Both the position numbers and the translations under genes were made by a program. Under the pieces are notes generated by a model. It was not told the origin of the DNA and ran no database searches. It worked only from the letters and a program-made list of their open reading frames with translations. A stretch of DNA of 64,000 nt, from the NCBI GenBank assembly GCA_034440635.1, contig JAOTON010002068.1:189001-253000 (forward strand). Reading direction: 5' to 3'. Shown here piece by piece: positions 11,393-21,713 of the stretch (positions are counted from its first letter, which is position 1; every line of letters begins with the position of its first letter). The stretch comes from Lepas anatifera. Its lineage: Eukaryota; Arthropoda; Thecostraca; Lepadidae.

Positions 11393-12332
11393 CACGCGCA
11401 CTGGAGGGGAGTGGGGGCTCTGAGGCCCCACCACCAATTTTTTCCGAGGTGAAAGCATAACCAATCGTAGCCGAAAAAATATGTTATACCACATATAACT
11501 CAAAGGCGCGTCGATTAGTGAAAATTTGAAAATAGACCCAAACATTTTTGACTTGAGGGCTTTCAAATTCAGACCTACAATTTGAGATAGCCACAATTGC
11601 GTGGTCGCACCAGTTCGCCTACATTGGAAACTGAGTGGTGGCGACATAACGCTTTATAAACGAGATGATATGGACAGGTTAACTCACATGAAGTTCAGAT
11701 GTCACAGGTCAGGGTCATACTAGTATTTTGAAGGTCATGGGCCTTAGTGCTTCCGGTCAAATGGCGTTTCCCAGTATGACGTATATTTTATGACGTCATA
11801 GCTAGGGTAATTCAATGTAAAGGTCAAGGTCAAACGGCTAGTTCAAAGACCATGGGTCAAGATCAATCCTCATTTCACGCTCAATGGTTGCTATCGTGCT
11901 AATTATAGTGTGTATTATCGGGAATATACCATACTGTTGCGTCAAAAGTCAACGAACTTCGATGACCTTGACTCCAACATTTCAACGAAGATTCTTTGGG
12001 GCCTTTCGTCAATGATCTTTGTCCGTTTTCAGTATATTACCGACCTTTTCCCGCATAATCACGGCATTTCTCAATAAGTCCCCAGCACGATCAAAATTTG
12101 ACCATTATGACCTGGTTTGACCTTAGAGATATTAACCTAGGTCAGTAAAACTTAGATACTTTAGACAATCATTGCCCCCACCCACCCCAAAAAAGTGTTT
12201 TTTACGTCTCTTGATTTTTGACATATCGGAGGGAGGAGGGGGGCACTAATGGCACTAAAAGGCACTAAATGGCACTAAAGGCACTAATGTCTTTAGTGTG
12301 CATTAGTGCTTGGCCCCTCTCCAGTGTGGGTG
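11393..12332 (+). mobile_element. TTAA-type element, AGGTCA-rich family, copy 1
   Basis: Left end CACGCGCACTGGAGGGG next to TTTA (a decayed TTAA). Right end CCCCTCTCCAGTGTGGGTG followed by TTAA at 12333. The ends are inverted relative to each other. TTAA duplication is typical of piggyBac-like transposons. The interior lines up with copy 2 at 60125-61004 (shared TTCAATGTAAAGGTCAAGG and CAATCCTCATTTC blocks) and with the reversed copy at about 23470-24270. No transposase is seen. Rich in GGTCA half-sites. Confidence 0.7.
12241..12296. repeat. short tandem of GGCACTAAA units
   Basis: Four to five consecutive ATGGCACTAAA/GGCACTAAA units near the right end of the TTAA-type element. Absent at the equivalent place in copy 2, so it is a local expansion. 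Confidence 0.8.
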
Positions 12333-12599
12333 TTAAATGTTCAGCTATGAATTGCATGACACAGAATATCCAAATGTATCTGACTCACTGAACTGGTTTA
12401 ACTACAGGCCTATCTATGCGCCTTTCATCCTGTCAATGGAGACTTGAAACAGAAAATAGTTTTCCAAGGAGCCTGCAATGAAGAAAAATGTGGCATTCGC
12501 ATGTGTTCAGCTGATGAATTAATATACCATTAATTTAGGTAAATAAAACTCTAAAAAGCGCTGGCCGTACATGCTTGGCAGATCTTTCACTCATCAACA

Positions 12600-12990
12600 T
12601 TATTTAGCTCTCGCCCCAGAAGGCGTCTAATCCACCTAAGGGTTAGAGGGGGGATGTGAATAGCCCAGTAGGTCTTGACTCTAATGAGAGGTAGCGAAAA
12701 ACGTGTTGAGAGTAGCAGATAGCCCAATCTAACTGATCACAAACTGTATCAGCCACTCTTTGGCTCAAGTCGGTATTAAGGTAATGATGGGCCCAGGACG
12801 GCTTATTTGGCCCTGATCTAGCTTCCTAGGTTGATAAAGCCAGTTTAAAGGATTCATTAGATTCCTCTTACTACGGTGAATCGAATGACGTATAGTACGA
12901 TCATACGAAGCCAACATGCAAAAGTAACCTGGCTCGAGGTCAGTTCAAGGCTACCCTCTGATCCAATAGCGCATTATAAAAATCAATCGA
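12600..12990 (+). repeat. diverged left part of the 58638-59601 element family
   Basis: Begins CTCTCGCCCCAGAAGG and shares ordered blocks with 58638-59000, including GGTAGCGAAAAACG, CACTCTTTGGCT and TACGGTGAATCGAATGA. The right end is not recognisable. Confidence 0.5.
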
Positions 12991-13197
12991 TTTGACAGGC
13001 AATGGCAGAAAAAACACGATTATATCCAAAATTACTTTATCTATTTTGCGTTCCCAGAGAAACACATTTCGGTATGGCTATTACACCTCCGTTTACACAC
13101 ATCGTATCTCAGTAACACTGATTATGGCTTAACACCGGTTGCACTGGTTATGGATTACAGACTATTATAATTAGGAATGAAATCATGATTTTATTGA

Positions 13198-13377
13198 TCA
13201 TGGATTAACACAGTAAAACATATTATGAATTAAGGATCGGAGGGTTTTTATTTTCTGTTTGAAGCTGTAGCTGTTCTTGGTGTATCTTGCAGTGGTGGGA
13301 AGTGTGTTCCAGGTTCTGACAGCTCGATGGGAGAATATTTTGCGTGTGTTTTACAGGTTTGGTGGCCTCGTGTTGGC
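13198..13377 (-). pseudogene. LINE ORF2 C-terminal fragment, downstream of the Penelope insertion
   Basis: On the minus strand the translation reads NTRGHQTCKTHAKYS, then after a one-base frame change SHRAVRTWNTLPTTA...SFKQKIK, ending at a stop at 13198-13200. The S-HRAVRTWNTLP motif followed by S-FK is typical of the C-terminus of non-LTR retrotransposon reverse transcriptases (Jockey/CR1/L2-like). The upstream part of the same frame is on the far side of the Penelope-like element at 17083-17570. Inactive. Confidence 0.7.
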
Positions 13378-13420
13378 AATTTGGATGATCTCGAAATGAC
13401 ATGATAAGTGGATGTGAATG

Positions 13421-13785
13421 AATTATATAAATATATAGGACTTCTCCACTAGTGAAAATGAAAAACGTTCGGAGCTTTCGGCTATATTTTATCAGCCTTC
13501 GTCAGCGAGTGGTCGGATCGATCGGTGGACATCGGAAGACAAGACACGTTACAAAAATTATATAACAAGTCCAAAAAGGATTCCAGGAAACGTGCACGAG
13601 TAAGAGAGTTACCTACCTGAAGCACATTTAAATAACAACGCAAATTATCATATTTTGATGTTCAACGATTAAGGGTAGCTTATACAGTACAGCATAATAA
13701 TGGTAGGTAATTGACGCACATCATATGCTAGTATAAAAATGCTAATGGTTAGTAAAGAGCTAAAAAAGAGAATATAAGATTCATT
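13421..13785. repeat. terminal inverted repeat (pLTR) of the Penelope-like element, 3' copy
   Basis: Reverse complement of 16710-17074 over 365 bp with only about two or three mismatches noticed (for example near 13625 and 13663). The outermost four bases (AATT) also match the target duplication, so the element-derived repeat may be 361 bp. Confidence 0.92.
13476..13505 (-). ncRNA. hammerhead-like core motif in the terminal repeat
   Basis: Reading the sense strand of the element, CTGACGA is followed by a GGCT/AGCC stem and then GAAA. This is the arrangement of the hammerhead ribozyme core (CUGANGA, stem II, GAAA). The same core occurs in the other repeat at 16990-17019 on the plus strand. 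Hammerhead ribozymes are known from Penelope-like terminal repeats. I could not find a canonical stem III with a cleavage triplet plus a matching stem I, so activity is unproven. Confidence 0.4.
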
Positions 13786-14041
13786 GCAACATCATAGTTA
13801 ATAAAACTAAGAACAAGTGTCTAATAATAACGGTAGGTACTTCACACATTAAATACTAGTACAAATGTCAATGTTATGTAAAAAGCTAAAAAAATATATA
13901 AAAGTTAAGAAACATATCCTGCCATCCTATATATCAATATAAATATAAATGTAAAATATATAATACAAATACAATATATGACAATCCTATAACAATAATA
14001 TAAAACTAGCTGATTACAAACATATGTTAAAGTTATCAAAA

Positions 14042-16267
14042 CTATTTAGAGCTACAGCTATGTATAATGGGAAGCCACCTGTCGTGAAACCTGCTCCCAG
14101 AGTTCCGGTTGATGTTGGCGTCGTTCGGTGATGTCAGTACCGTCTCACGACGGCCAGCAGTGCGGATGTAAGCGGACTCTAGGAGCAGGCGTTGATGATA
14201 GTTGGTGGCGTGGTCCAGGATTTGGGCTTGGTCAAAGTGAGGGGTGCAGGTCCGGTGGGTGCTGAAAGCTGAGGTGTTGGCTTTCGACCGATTGCTTCCT
14301 CTCCAGCTTTCCCTGTGTTCTTTTACTCTTGTTTGCAGTTCTCGGTCGGTTTCTCCGATGTAGGTGACGGGCTTGCCATTCACTGAACATGAACATTGTA
14401 TGCTGTAAATGATGTTTGAGTTCTGTTCTTTGGGTAGGTGATGTTTCGCTTTGCTGCAGAGGATGCTGGATATGGTTCGTTGTGGTTTTGACACCAGCTG
14501 TACGCCGATTGCCCGACTTGCACGTTTTAACTGGTAAAACGACGGCCCTGTAAATGGTACCGAAAACCGAACTGGAAGAGACTGGTTGTTCGACCCCGCT
14601 GGGGCGGGGAGGGCACGGGCCTTGAGCTTGATGTCCTCAGCGGTTTTGGTGATGGTGGACTTGATCGTAGTTAGTGGGTATCCGTTCTGCTGGAACTTTT
14701 CTTTGACGAATAACAGCTCCTTCTCTCGGTCCTTGACAGTGCGAAGGACAGTGACGAATAACAGCTCCTTCTCTCGGTCCTTGACAGTGCTGCAGTATCT
14801 GTAGGCTCTGATGGTGTCTGCTCGAATAGCCGCTGTGAGGTACCGAGGTTCTGTGAAAGACTGGAAAGGGACGACCTGATTAGTGGCGCAGTCCTTGCGG
14901 TACACCTTGGTGATGAATCGGTCTTCTCCTCTTCTTATGTCGATGTCCAAAAATGCGAGATGTCGGTCTTTTTCCAGTTCAGATGTCACGTTTATGCTGC
15001 TCTCCTTATTGTTCAGGACTTGGACCCATGCGCTCAAAGCGTCATCATCTCCTTCGAACAGGATGAGGTAATCGTCTGCATAACGACAAAACTTGGTGAC
15101 TCTTCCACCACAGGTTGTTGCCAACTGTGCTATGTCTTCCTCCCAAGCACCCATATAGAAGTCTGCTACTAGCGGAGAATAGCTCTTGCCCATTGCTAAG
15201 CCGCTGGTCTGTCTAAACCAGCGTTCTCGGCCTGCATCTTCTACCACAGCGTGACAATGATTGATGGATAACTGCAGCAAGTCTGCGACAGAGTCTGGTT
15301 TTAGGGAGGTAACGTCCATTAGCGCATCTTGGTTGGTACGTAGCAGATCACGGATGAGGTTTATGGCCGGCCCGGTGGGTATAGAGGGAAACATCGCCTC
15401 CACATCTAGCGAAACCAGACGACAGGTGTTCACGGTGTGCTTCATACCCTGTAGCAACTCCAAAACTTGTAGAGGCGAGTTGATTGAGTTTGGTGGTCTC
15501 GGTAGGATTTTCAGGCATGATGTGAGATGTTTTGTAAGTTCATAGTCCACCGCTCGATGTGCTGGGCAGATGGGCCTCAATTTCAGGTTGGTAAGCCAAA
15601 GTATTCGTTCTTCCTCTGATGTCGGAGGACCGGCGTACTTATGTGTTTTGACGAGGCCATAGAAGGGTCCGCATCTACCGTGCGTTTGGGACAGTCGCCG
15701 GTATAACTTGTAGGCGTTTTCATCCTGCGTTTTTAGGACTCTGATGCGGTTTACACCGCGAGTAGCAGGGCCTGCAAAGGCTGTTATTAGATGGTCATTG
15801 AAGGTGTTTGCGAAGACAGTGGCAGGATCGGATGGTAACTCTTCGTACAGCGGTGGTTTTAAACAGCGGAGCAAGGCGGCTGTGTAATCTGTGCGGTCCA
15901 TCACCACTAGAGCTTTAGCCTTGTCTGCTGGAATAATCACCCTGGTCTTATCTTGGGTCAATGCTTGCAGAGGTTGCGTTATGGATCTAGGTGGCTTTGG
16001 CTGTGGCTGATTAGTAGCACGACTGATAATGGTTTCAGCTTTGTTCAGGAAAGTGGATATGCTTTCTCCCGTAACACCTTGTTGGGCAGCATGCTTGGAT
16101 GCCAGCTCAGACACCATCTGAGACTTCACAGCTAGCTCCAAGCCAGGTAGTCTTCCGGGTGCAGGAGAGTATTTGGAACCAAGCTGTAGGACTGCTTGCT
16201 CACTGTCACTTAGAGGCTTTTTCGTCAGGCTGATGACAGTTGTTAGATTATTTCTGCGTTTGGGGTT
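14042..16267 (-). CDS. Penelope-like reverse transcriptase with GIY-YIG endonuclease
   Basis: Encodes the catalytic part of the retroelement, which copies element RNA into DNA at a nick made by its own endonuclease. From the methionine at 16141 it is 699 codons, but the same frame is open back to 16267 and includes conserved-looking sequence (LTKKPLSDSEQAVLQLG), so that ATG is not the true start. RT motifs are visible, including LVSLDVEAMFPSIP and the catalytic YADDYLILFEG at about residues 353-363. Near residue 594, TYIGETDRELQTRVKEHRES is the GIY-YIG core. Downstream residues (THFDQAQIL-type cysteine/histidine region) complete the endonuclease module. The segment TVKDREKELLFV occurs twice in tandem because of a 48-bp in-frame duplication at 14704-14799. 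The N-terminal part lies in the adjacent frame at 16243-16644. Confidence 0.93.
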   Translation of the reverse strand, partial: NPKRRNNLTTVISLTKKPLSDSEQAVLQLGSKYSPAPGRLPGLELAVKSQMVSELASKHAAQQGVTGESISTFLNKAETIISRATNQPQPKPPRSITQPLQALTQDKTRVIIPADKAKALVVMDRTDYTAALLRCLKPPLYEELPSDPATVFANTFNDHLITAFAGPATRGVNRIRVLKTQDENAYKLYRRLSQTHGRCGPFYGLVKTHKYAGPPTSEEERILWLTNLKLRPICPAHRAVDYELTKHLTSCLKILPRPPNSINSPLQVLELLQGMKHTVNTCRLVSLDVEAMFPSIPTGPAINLIRDLLRTNQDALMDVTSLKPDSVADLLQLSINHCHAVVEDAGRERWFRQTSGLAMGKSYSPLVADFYMGAWEEDIAQLATTCGGRVTKFCRYADDYLILFEGDDDALSAWVQVLNNKESSINVTSELEKDRHLAFLDIDIRRGEDRFITKVYRKDCATNQVVPFQSFTEPRYLTAAIRADTIRAYRYCSTVKDREKELLFVTVLRTVKDREKELLFVKEKFQQNGYPLTTIKSTITKTAEDIKLKARALPAPAGSNNQSLPVRFSVPFTGPSFYQLKRASRAIGVQLVSKPQRTISSILCSKAKHHLPKEQNSNIIYSIQCSCSVNGKPVTYIGETDRELQTRVKEHRESWRGSNRSKANTSAFSTHRTCTPHFDQAQILDHATNYHQRLLLESAYIRTAGRRETVLTSPNDANINRNSGSRFHDRWLPIIHSCSSK

Positions 16268-16644
16268 TTATTCCAGAATGTAAGCCCTCCGTTTTCGGAA
16301 AGAAGCTGGTTGAACTTCTTACTCTTGCGAGCTTCACATTCTGCCATTGTTCGTTGGTATATTACTTGACCAGAGCGTTTCAGAAAGGTGATGGCAGATT
16401 CTGAGGCTTCCTTGCGTACGAGACTGGCTGTAATCCCGTCCAAGCGAAGCCTAGTTCGATAAACTTCTGATCTAGCGTCGTTGAACACAAAGCGGAGACG
16501 TGATTCTTCGGCTCGTTTCGTCCATTTAGTTTCGCGATGGTTTCTAGGATGGATATGAAGTCGTAGGCCATGCGGAATGAAGTTGAAATCGCGGCAGTCT
16601 CGAAGAAATGTCGTGTGAGTTTCGAATCTAGCCAACTTGCTCAT
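16243..16644 (-). CDS. N-terminal part of the Penelope-like polyprotein, frameshifted
   Basis: 133 codons starting MSKLARFETHTTFLRDCRDF, containing FIPHGLRLHIHP and ending in a short non-conserved tail. Penelope-like proteins normally have this basic N-terminal region in the same frame as the RT. Here the frames meet at a run of four C residues (minus strand; 16262-16265), and one extra C would join them as ...FWNKTPKRRNN. The frame is also open a little upstream of the ATG to a stop near 16707. Either a one-base deletion has broken this copy or a -1 shift is used during translation. The deletion is the simpler explanation. Confidence 0.75.
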   Translation of the reverse strand: MSKLARFETHTTFLRDCRDFNFIPHGLRLHIHPRNHRETKWTKRAEESRLRFVFNDARSEVYRTRLRLDGITASLVRKEASESAITFLKRSGQVIYQRTMAECEARKSKKFNQLLSENGGLTFWNKTPNAEII

Positions 16645-16709
16645 TAGGTTTGAGTAGAGGTTGGCTAACGTCTTGGCAGACCGTCCAATGAATGTCCAAT
16701 GAACCGTCT

Positions 16710-17074
16710 AATGAATCTTATATTCTCTTTTTTAGCTCTTTACTAACCATTAGCATTTTTATACTAGCATATGATGTGCGTCAATTACCTACCATTATTA
16801 TGCTGTACTGTATAAGCTACCCTTAATCGTTGAATATCAAAATATGATAATTTGCGTTGTTATTAAAATGTGCTTCAGGTAGGTAACTCTCTTACTCGTG
16901 CACGTTTCCTGGAATCCTTTTTGGACTTGTTATATAATTTTTGTAACGTGTCTTGTCTTCCGATGTCCACCGATCGATCCGACCACTCGCTGACGAAGGC
17001 TGATAAAATATAGCCGAAAGCTCCGAACGTTTTTCATTTTCACTAGTGGAGAAGTCCTATATATTTATATAATT
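16710..17074. repeat. terminal inverted repeat (pLTR) of the Penelope-like element, 5' copy
   Basis: Inverted partner of 13421-13785. It precedes the coding region on the minus strand and would be expected to carry the promoter. Ends at the 12-bp target duplication. Confidence 0.92.
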
Positions 17075-17082
17075 TGGATGAT

Positions 17083-17570
17083 GGTGGTGGCGGCGGATGA
17101 TGCACGTGTAGTCCTGTATGATACCTCATACCCTTTCCTGATAAGCACTTATTTTTCTGCGGGCCTTCAGTTAGAAGAACCAAGTTATGAACTGGTGTTA
17201 AACCACATGTTGAGATGAGCTAGGTAAAGCTTGGTCACCCGACCTCCCGCCTTACTGCGCTGATTTGGTCGTACTTCTTTTTACCGGTGACGATTCGAAC
17301 CCTGAAGTTCACGACCTTGTTCCGCCTTCGGCAGTTCTGATCAGTGACTGGAGCCCCAGAGGGCAGACAGTACTGCATGTGAGGAGACACAAGGGCTTCT
17401 ACCCACGTTTCGGTTGTTTTCCTAGGGAGAGTGTGAGCCAGCTTGTTGATAGAGATACGTGAACAAAAGCATTGCTTTGCGGTTATAGATGTTTGTTGCT
17501 CCCCGGTCCGATGTTGATCCGAAATTATTCCAATGAGAGATGAATTCTGACTGATAGGTTTAATCACCAT
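17083..17570 (-). pseudogene. LINE reverse transcriptase fragment, upstream of the Penelope insertion
   Basis: Minus-strand translation gives ISINKLAHTLPRKTTETWVEA, LVSPHMQYCLPSGAPV and NKVVNFRVRIVTGKKKYDQ. This is the thumb/C-terminal region of a non-LTR retrotransposon RT (compare the usual ALV-SHL-YCLPVWG pattern). After a decayed linker it runs into the Penelope-like element, and the frame resumes at 13377. It is therefore the target into which that element jumped. Confidence 0.75.
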
Positions 17571-19110
17571 TTCAAGCAGTTATTGGCCAGATTCTGAAAA
17601 CCTGCTTAGATAGCAGCAGATGACCTTTGAGCGGTCACAGGCCGAACTAATACGTTGACCCCGGAGAGTTGCCCACGAAACAACGATTTCGTAAGAGGAA
17701 GTCGTTCTAAGCTATATGAGCAGCAGCAGAGCCATTTTTTGTCATTTCTTATTTTCCCTATGAATTGTAAATGGAGAGGTCATGACGCGTGCCGGAACGT
17801 ATGCAATAGCTACAACAAATTCGGTTATATAACATTTGGCGGGCCTATTAGGTGGTATTTATGCATCTCATATCAGCAGATAACCCACCGCTCAGCAGAG
17901 CCACTCCAAATGTTTAAAAAAGCGTTCACTTGACCTGACTTACTGACCCGACCTGCGCTGAACCATACCTGAAACTTTGGTGAAAGTGGCGTAAATGACC
18001 ATGAATATGTGTCCGGTACGGTAAAGCTCCACGCCGCCACTGTTTGGCAGCTTTACCGAGCCCACGCCAAAACTGGAAAACTGGAGGGGTGCTCCAGCAC
18101 CCCCACTCCTGTGCACTTGGCGAGGGCTTGGACGTTGAAAGGCCATTACGGAGACGAGGCCATTATGACCATTATGGGCGTATATTGGAGACGAGCTTAC
18201 CTGCGGCGCGTAACTGATTGCACATCTAAGGATCTTGTCAGCCTGTCCGCATGCGAGACATGCGTCATTGTGGCGTGGAAAATCTTAGTGTAATGTTTCA
18301 TAGAAAAGCGACAGCGCATGTCTCATGCGATAGATATGTAATTGTATGACACTTGGATTTGTGGAATCCTCACTACTTATGTATATGATGACATCTCTCA
18401 GATTATTTTGCATCGGAAACTTATGATGTAATATACATTCGTGATTTATTCTGTTCCCCTGAATTTTAAAACAAATTATCAGTTTCGAGGCTAGGTAGTG
18501 AGCTACAAAGGCAAAGCCAACCATCGTTCTCAATGACCCAGGACGGCTCCGCACAGCAGTGACCCAAAATAGGTTTTGCGCTAGGGTGTCGAGTGGAAAA
18601 TTTAGCTCGGAATGTATGGCGAGTGAGTGGAAAATTCCCCTCAAAATTTATGGCAGAGTAAGAATTTTTCCAATTTGGGTACTCAGGTGGTAAACTCTCA
18701 AAGCCCTTGTTTGAACTGAGGGATGGATATTTCCTTTAATTTTCTCAAAGTAAATATTTTTAAATCGTCCCCAAGCACGAGTGTGCAAAGTATGGCATTT
18801 TCGACGAGATCTCGTCGGTGCAAGTGCCCTTGGAGACAGGAGCGTGTGGTGCAAATGTTATCAACCTGGTGCGAATCTGTGAGACTGGTGCGAGGAAGGT
18901 GGCACTGGAAACTTGTGTGTTTTTCTCCTTGGTAAATGGCATATTGGTGCGAATTTTTGGTGGCTGGCGGTGCGAGAATTTTAGATGGCTGGTGCGACTC
19001 GTCTGGCCTGCTGCCATACTTTGCAGACTGGCTCAAGCAGAATTGTTTGACCATTACCATGTGAAAAATTTGGGTTAAGCAGGTAAATATTTAACAACTG
19101 ACACCCCCCT
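17571..19110. other. non-coding interval
   Basis: No supported gene. Overlapping frames at 18698-19078 on both strands are built on a repeated GGTGCGA motif. The phrase GCTAGGGTGTCGAGTGGAAAAT at about 18582 recurs at about 20230 and 20568, which suggests a dispersed repeat. Confidence 0.35.
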
Positions 19111-19119
19111 GATGCAGTC

Positions 19120-19400
19120 TCCAACTATTTTTAAGGAATTGGTGAGTTGCCACAAATAAACTTTTTGGGGGGCCTCTGAGACCAGCTTTTGGGGGAAAGG
19201 ACTCTGGGAGCCACGAAGACTAACATTTGTGGATGAAGATTAACTCTTGGCGGGCTTCCCTAGACCAACTCTTGTGCCCCTCCTCTCCTCTCCCACACGA
19301 CCAGCTCTAAAGGGCCCCTGAGACGAAATATCGGGGCCCCCCTTAGACCAACTCTGCAGAGGGGGCCTCGGAGACCGGCAGGTGGTGAAAAATGAAAAGG
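19120..19400. repeat. G/C-homopolymer-rich satellite-like block
   Basis: Irregular repetition of GGGGGCCTCTGAGACCA/ACCAACTCT-type units. It resembles a decayed form of the large satellite at 52500-54850, where the unit reads GGCCCCTGAGCTTGGTCTCA. Confidence 0.55.
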
Positions 19401-21713
19401 GATTTTTCATGCAATACCTAGTGCCAAAATTAATTATCTAAGCATACACTGTATAGTTTTTCGGTCCGGGACAACGCCCCTCCTATACCTATACCTATAG
19501 TTATCGGAATTTTGGAGGCCACTCCTGACCTCAATCACTGTACCTCGCATACACCTATGCTAGGGCCCAGTAGAGCCTTGGTTTACACTTAGCTAACCCA
19601 GACGAAACTACAAACTTTCTATCATGGCAATAAACTCTTCCAGACTCTTGCTAAAAGGTTCTTTTCTTTACCTGTCAATTCCCCTGCTCCTCTTCACATA
19701 TGTACTCACCTTCATATGAATATGCTGCTTTCTATCAATCTAATCGAAGCTACAGCCTTCTTCTTTCTGCTGCTGTTGTTTCTTCCTTTCGTCTACAATC
19801 AGCCAGGTGCGGCGGGTTGCGAAAGCGTCAGAGCGACTACTACTTTAAATTTCTGATAGCTTGCCGCTTGCCGGTCGGATGGCTACATAATTTGCATTTC
19901 AAAAATTGCTCTAAATTAATTTTCTACATCTTTACAGACTAGACAATTATACAAATAAAAGCACACAGAGAGGAAGACTAACAATGTTTTGTCAATAACG
20001 AATATGAAACCTGCCTTTCAAAAAGCCTAAAGATGCCGCTTTTATTTACTAGATGTAAAGACGGCGTTTTGGTAAAACCACGCCGTAGACCAGCCATACA
20101 AAAAAGTTCCGATGTTTAAAGGGTAACTGGATGCATTCTTGTTGCCCAAAAAAATCACTTAATGAAAATGTAGAGTTTCAATGTATTCAAGTACCGGACA
20201 CTTTCAGTTCAACTTAAATATCAGCGTATTTATGCCTAGGGTGTCTTAGGGTGTCGTGAGTGGATTTGGGTGTCACACGGCGTGGACGCAGCAATGAAGG
20301 GCTGATATGAATAAAAATTATTTTCTTCGCAATAAATGGTCGATTTTCTGCGATACAATGTCCAAAAATATGCTGTTTAGCATACAAATTTCAAGATAAT
20401 TGCTTTTAACAACAATATGACCAAAAATGGTTTTTCACTATTCTCGGTACCAGAAATACAAAAACAAATTTTCAAGGACGTAAGCCTAGAAATCACGTGC
20501 ACAGATAAACTGTTTTCCAAAAACGTATCTTTCAAAGCGGTCAGCTCATTTTTTGGCAACACAAGGCTAGGGTGTCTAATTTTCCACTCACCAATTTTGT
20601 GAGTGGTGGAATTTAGTGGCGGTGTTCACCCATTGGAACTTTCTCCGGTGGGACAGGGGGCACTGAGCGTCTTGCCCGCGCCAGAATTTCGATTCTGTTG
20701 TTCCACTGAAATCGGTGGAGATAAGGATGCCAGGTATAATTGGCCAGAAAAATAGAAATCGTCAGATTTTCTTACAGAAAAGCGAAAAAAGTGCAAAAGA
20801 GCCGAGTTAATTTGGCGATCTTCTAGTCGATTCTGCTGCTCTCTTCTTCCAGTGGACGTTGGTAGAGGAGGCAATGGAGCTGGCCTTTGTAGTAAGTATT
20901 GTTGAGTAAAATTCAATAGTAGTAAGTATTGTTGGAAGTGAGTGGAAAATTCAGCAAAAAGAATATAAAAGTGAGTGGAAAATTCTGCTTGACTGGGTGT
21001 CGTTCTGCACCCAGCACCCCAGGTTTTGGGACACTGCCGCACAGAGCAGCAAAGTGGCACTATCAGGCGGTGCGTGCAGTGCACCGGGCCAAATGGAGAC
21101 TGTATTGGAGACGGGCAGCCGACCACCACCCACTGCCCAGATTCTCAGAATGGGAATGAGTGCTGCATACGGATATGCATTGGTGGATGCAAAAGGTGCC
21201 AAGGGGCCATGCCCCCCAAGATGGCAAAATTGTGGCCGTTTATTATAAAGATAATATGTTTTATAATTTTTCCGAGTTGGCACCCCCAAACGGCGCTCCT
21301 GCGACTGCCCCTGCGGATATGCAACATGAGGACCCGCCTGGGCGCATAAGAGCAAAAGTGGGCAGCCGATGGCTATACTAGTATAGTATACTATCGCGGA
21401 GTGAAACTATTTACGGAGTTGACTGGGCATTGGGAAACACCATTTTTAGAGCTCGATTGAGAGAGACACTAGAACAGTTTGATAGCATTTTTCATTTCTC
21501 ACGTGTTCCAGTTTTTGGACTCAATTACTAGTGCTGGTGTCAATCCACGCTTGAACGCGTGCTCAACAGGGAGCTCAGATGAGCAGACAAGAGGCATTGA
21601 GTAGATATATTATCGTGTGATTCTGTTTTTATCGTTATAATGGCTGTGTTTTAGTAGAGTACTTTATATTTCTTACTGTGTACTTATCCTGGCCCATCTA
21701 TGTTTAATTCTTA
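19401..21713. other. non-coding interval with scattered repeats
   Basis: No gene recognised. GTGAGTGGAAAATTC-type phrases occur at about 20580, 20940 and 20972. AGTAGTAAGTATTGTTG is tandemly duplicated at about 20887-20940. A small AT palindrome (TATACTAGTATAGTATACTA) lies near 21373. Frames in 20951-21355 overlap on both strands and look incidental. Confidence 0.35.

Larger units (their letters stand above)
13378..17082 (-). mobile_element. Penelope-like retroelement, nearly complete
   Basis: A self-contained insertion: a 12-bp duplication AATTTGGATGAT (13378-13389 and 17071-17082) encloses inverted 365-bp repeats and a reverse transcriptase/GIY-YIG coding region on the minus strand. Penelope-like elements characteristically carry repeats at both ends in direct or inverted orientation and couple RT to a GIY-YIG endonuclease. 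A 31-nt non-repeated tail (13390-13420) lies between the 3' repeat and the duplication. The repeats differ by only a few bases, so the insertion is young. The reading frame has one frameshift and an internal 48-bp duplication, so this copy is probably not active as it stands. Confidence 0.93.

Noticed and set aside
14586..15545. Several plus-strand frames of 60-94 codons
   Set aside because: Antisense shadows of the Penelope reverse transcriptase on the minus strand.
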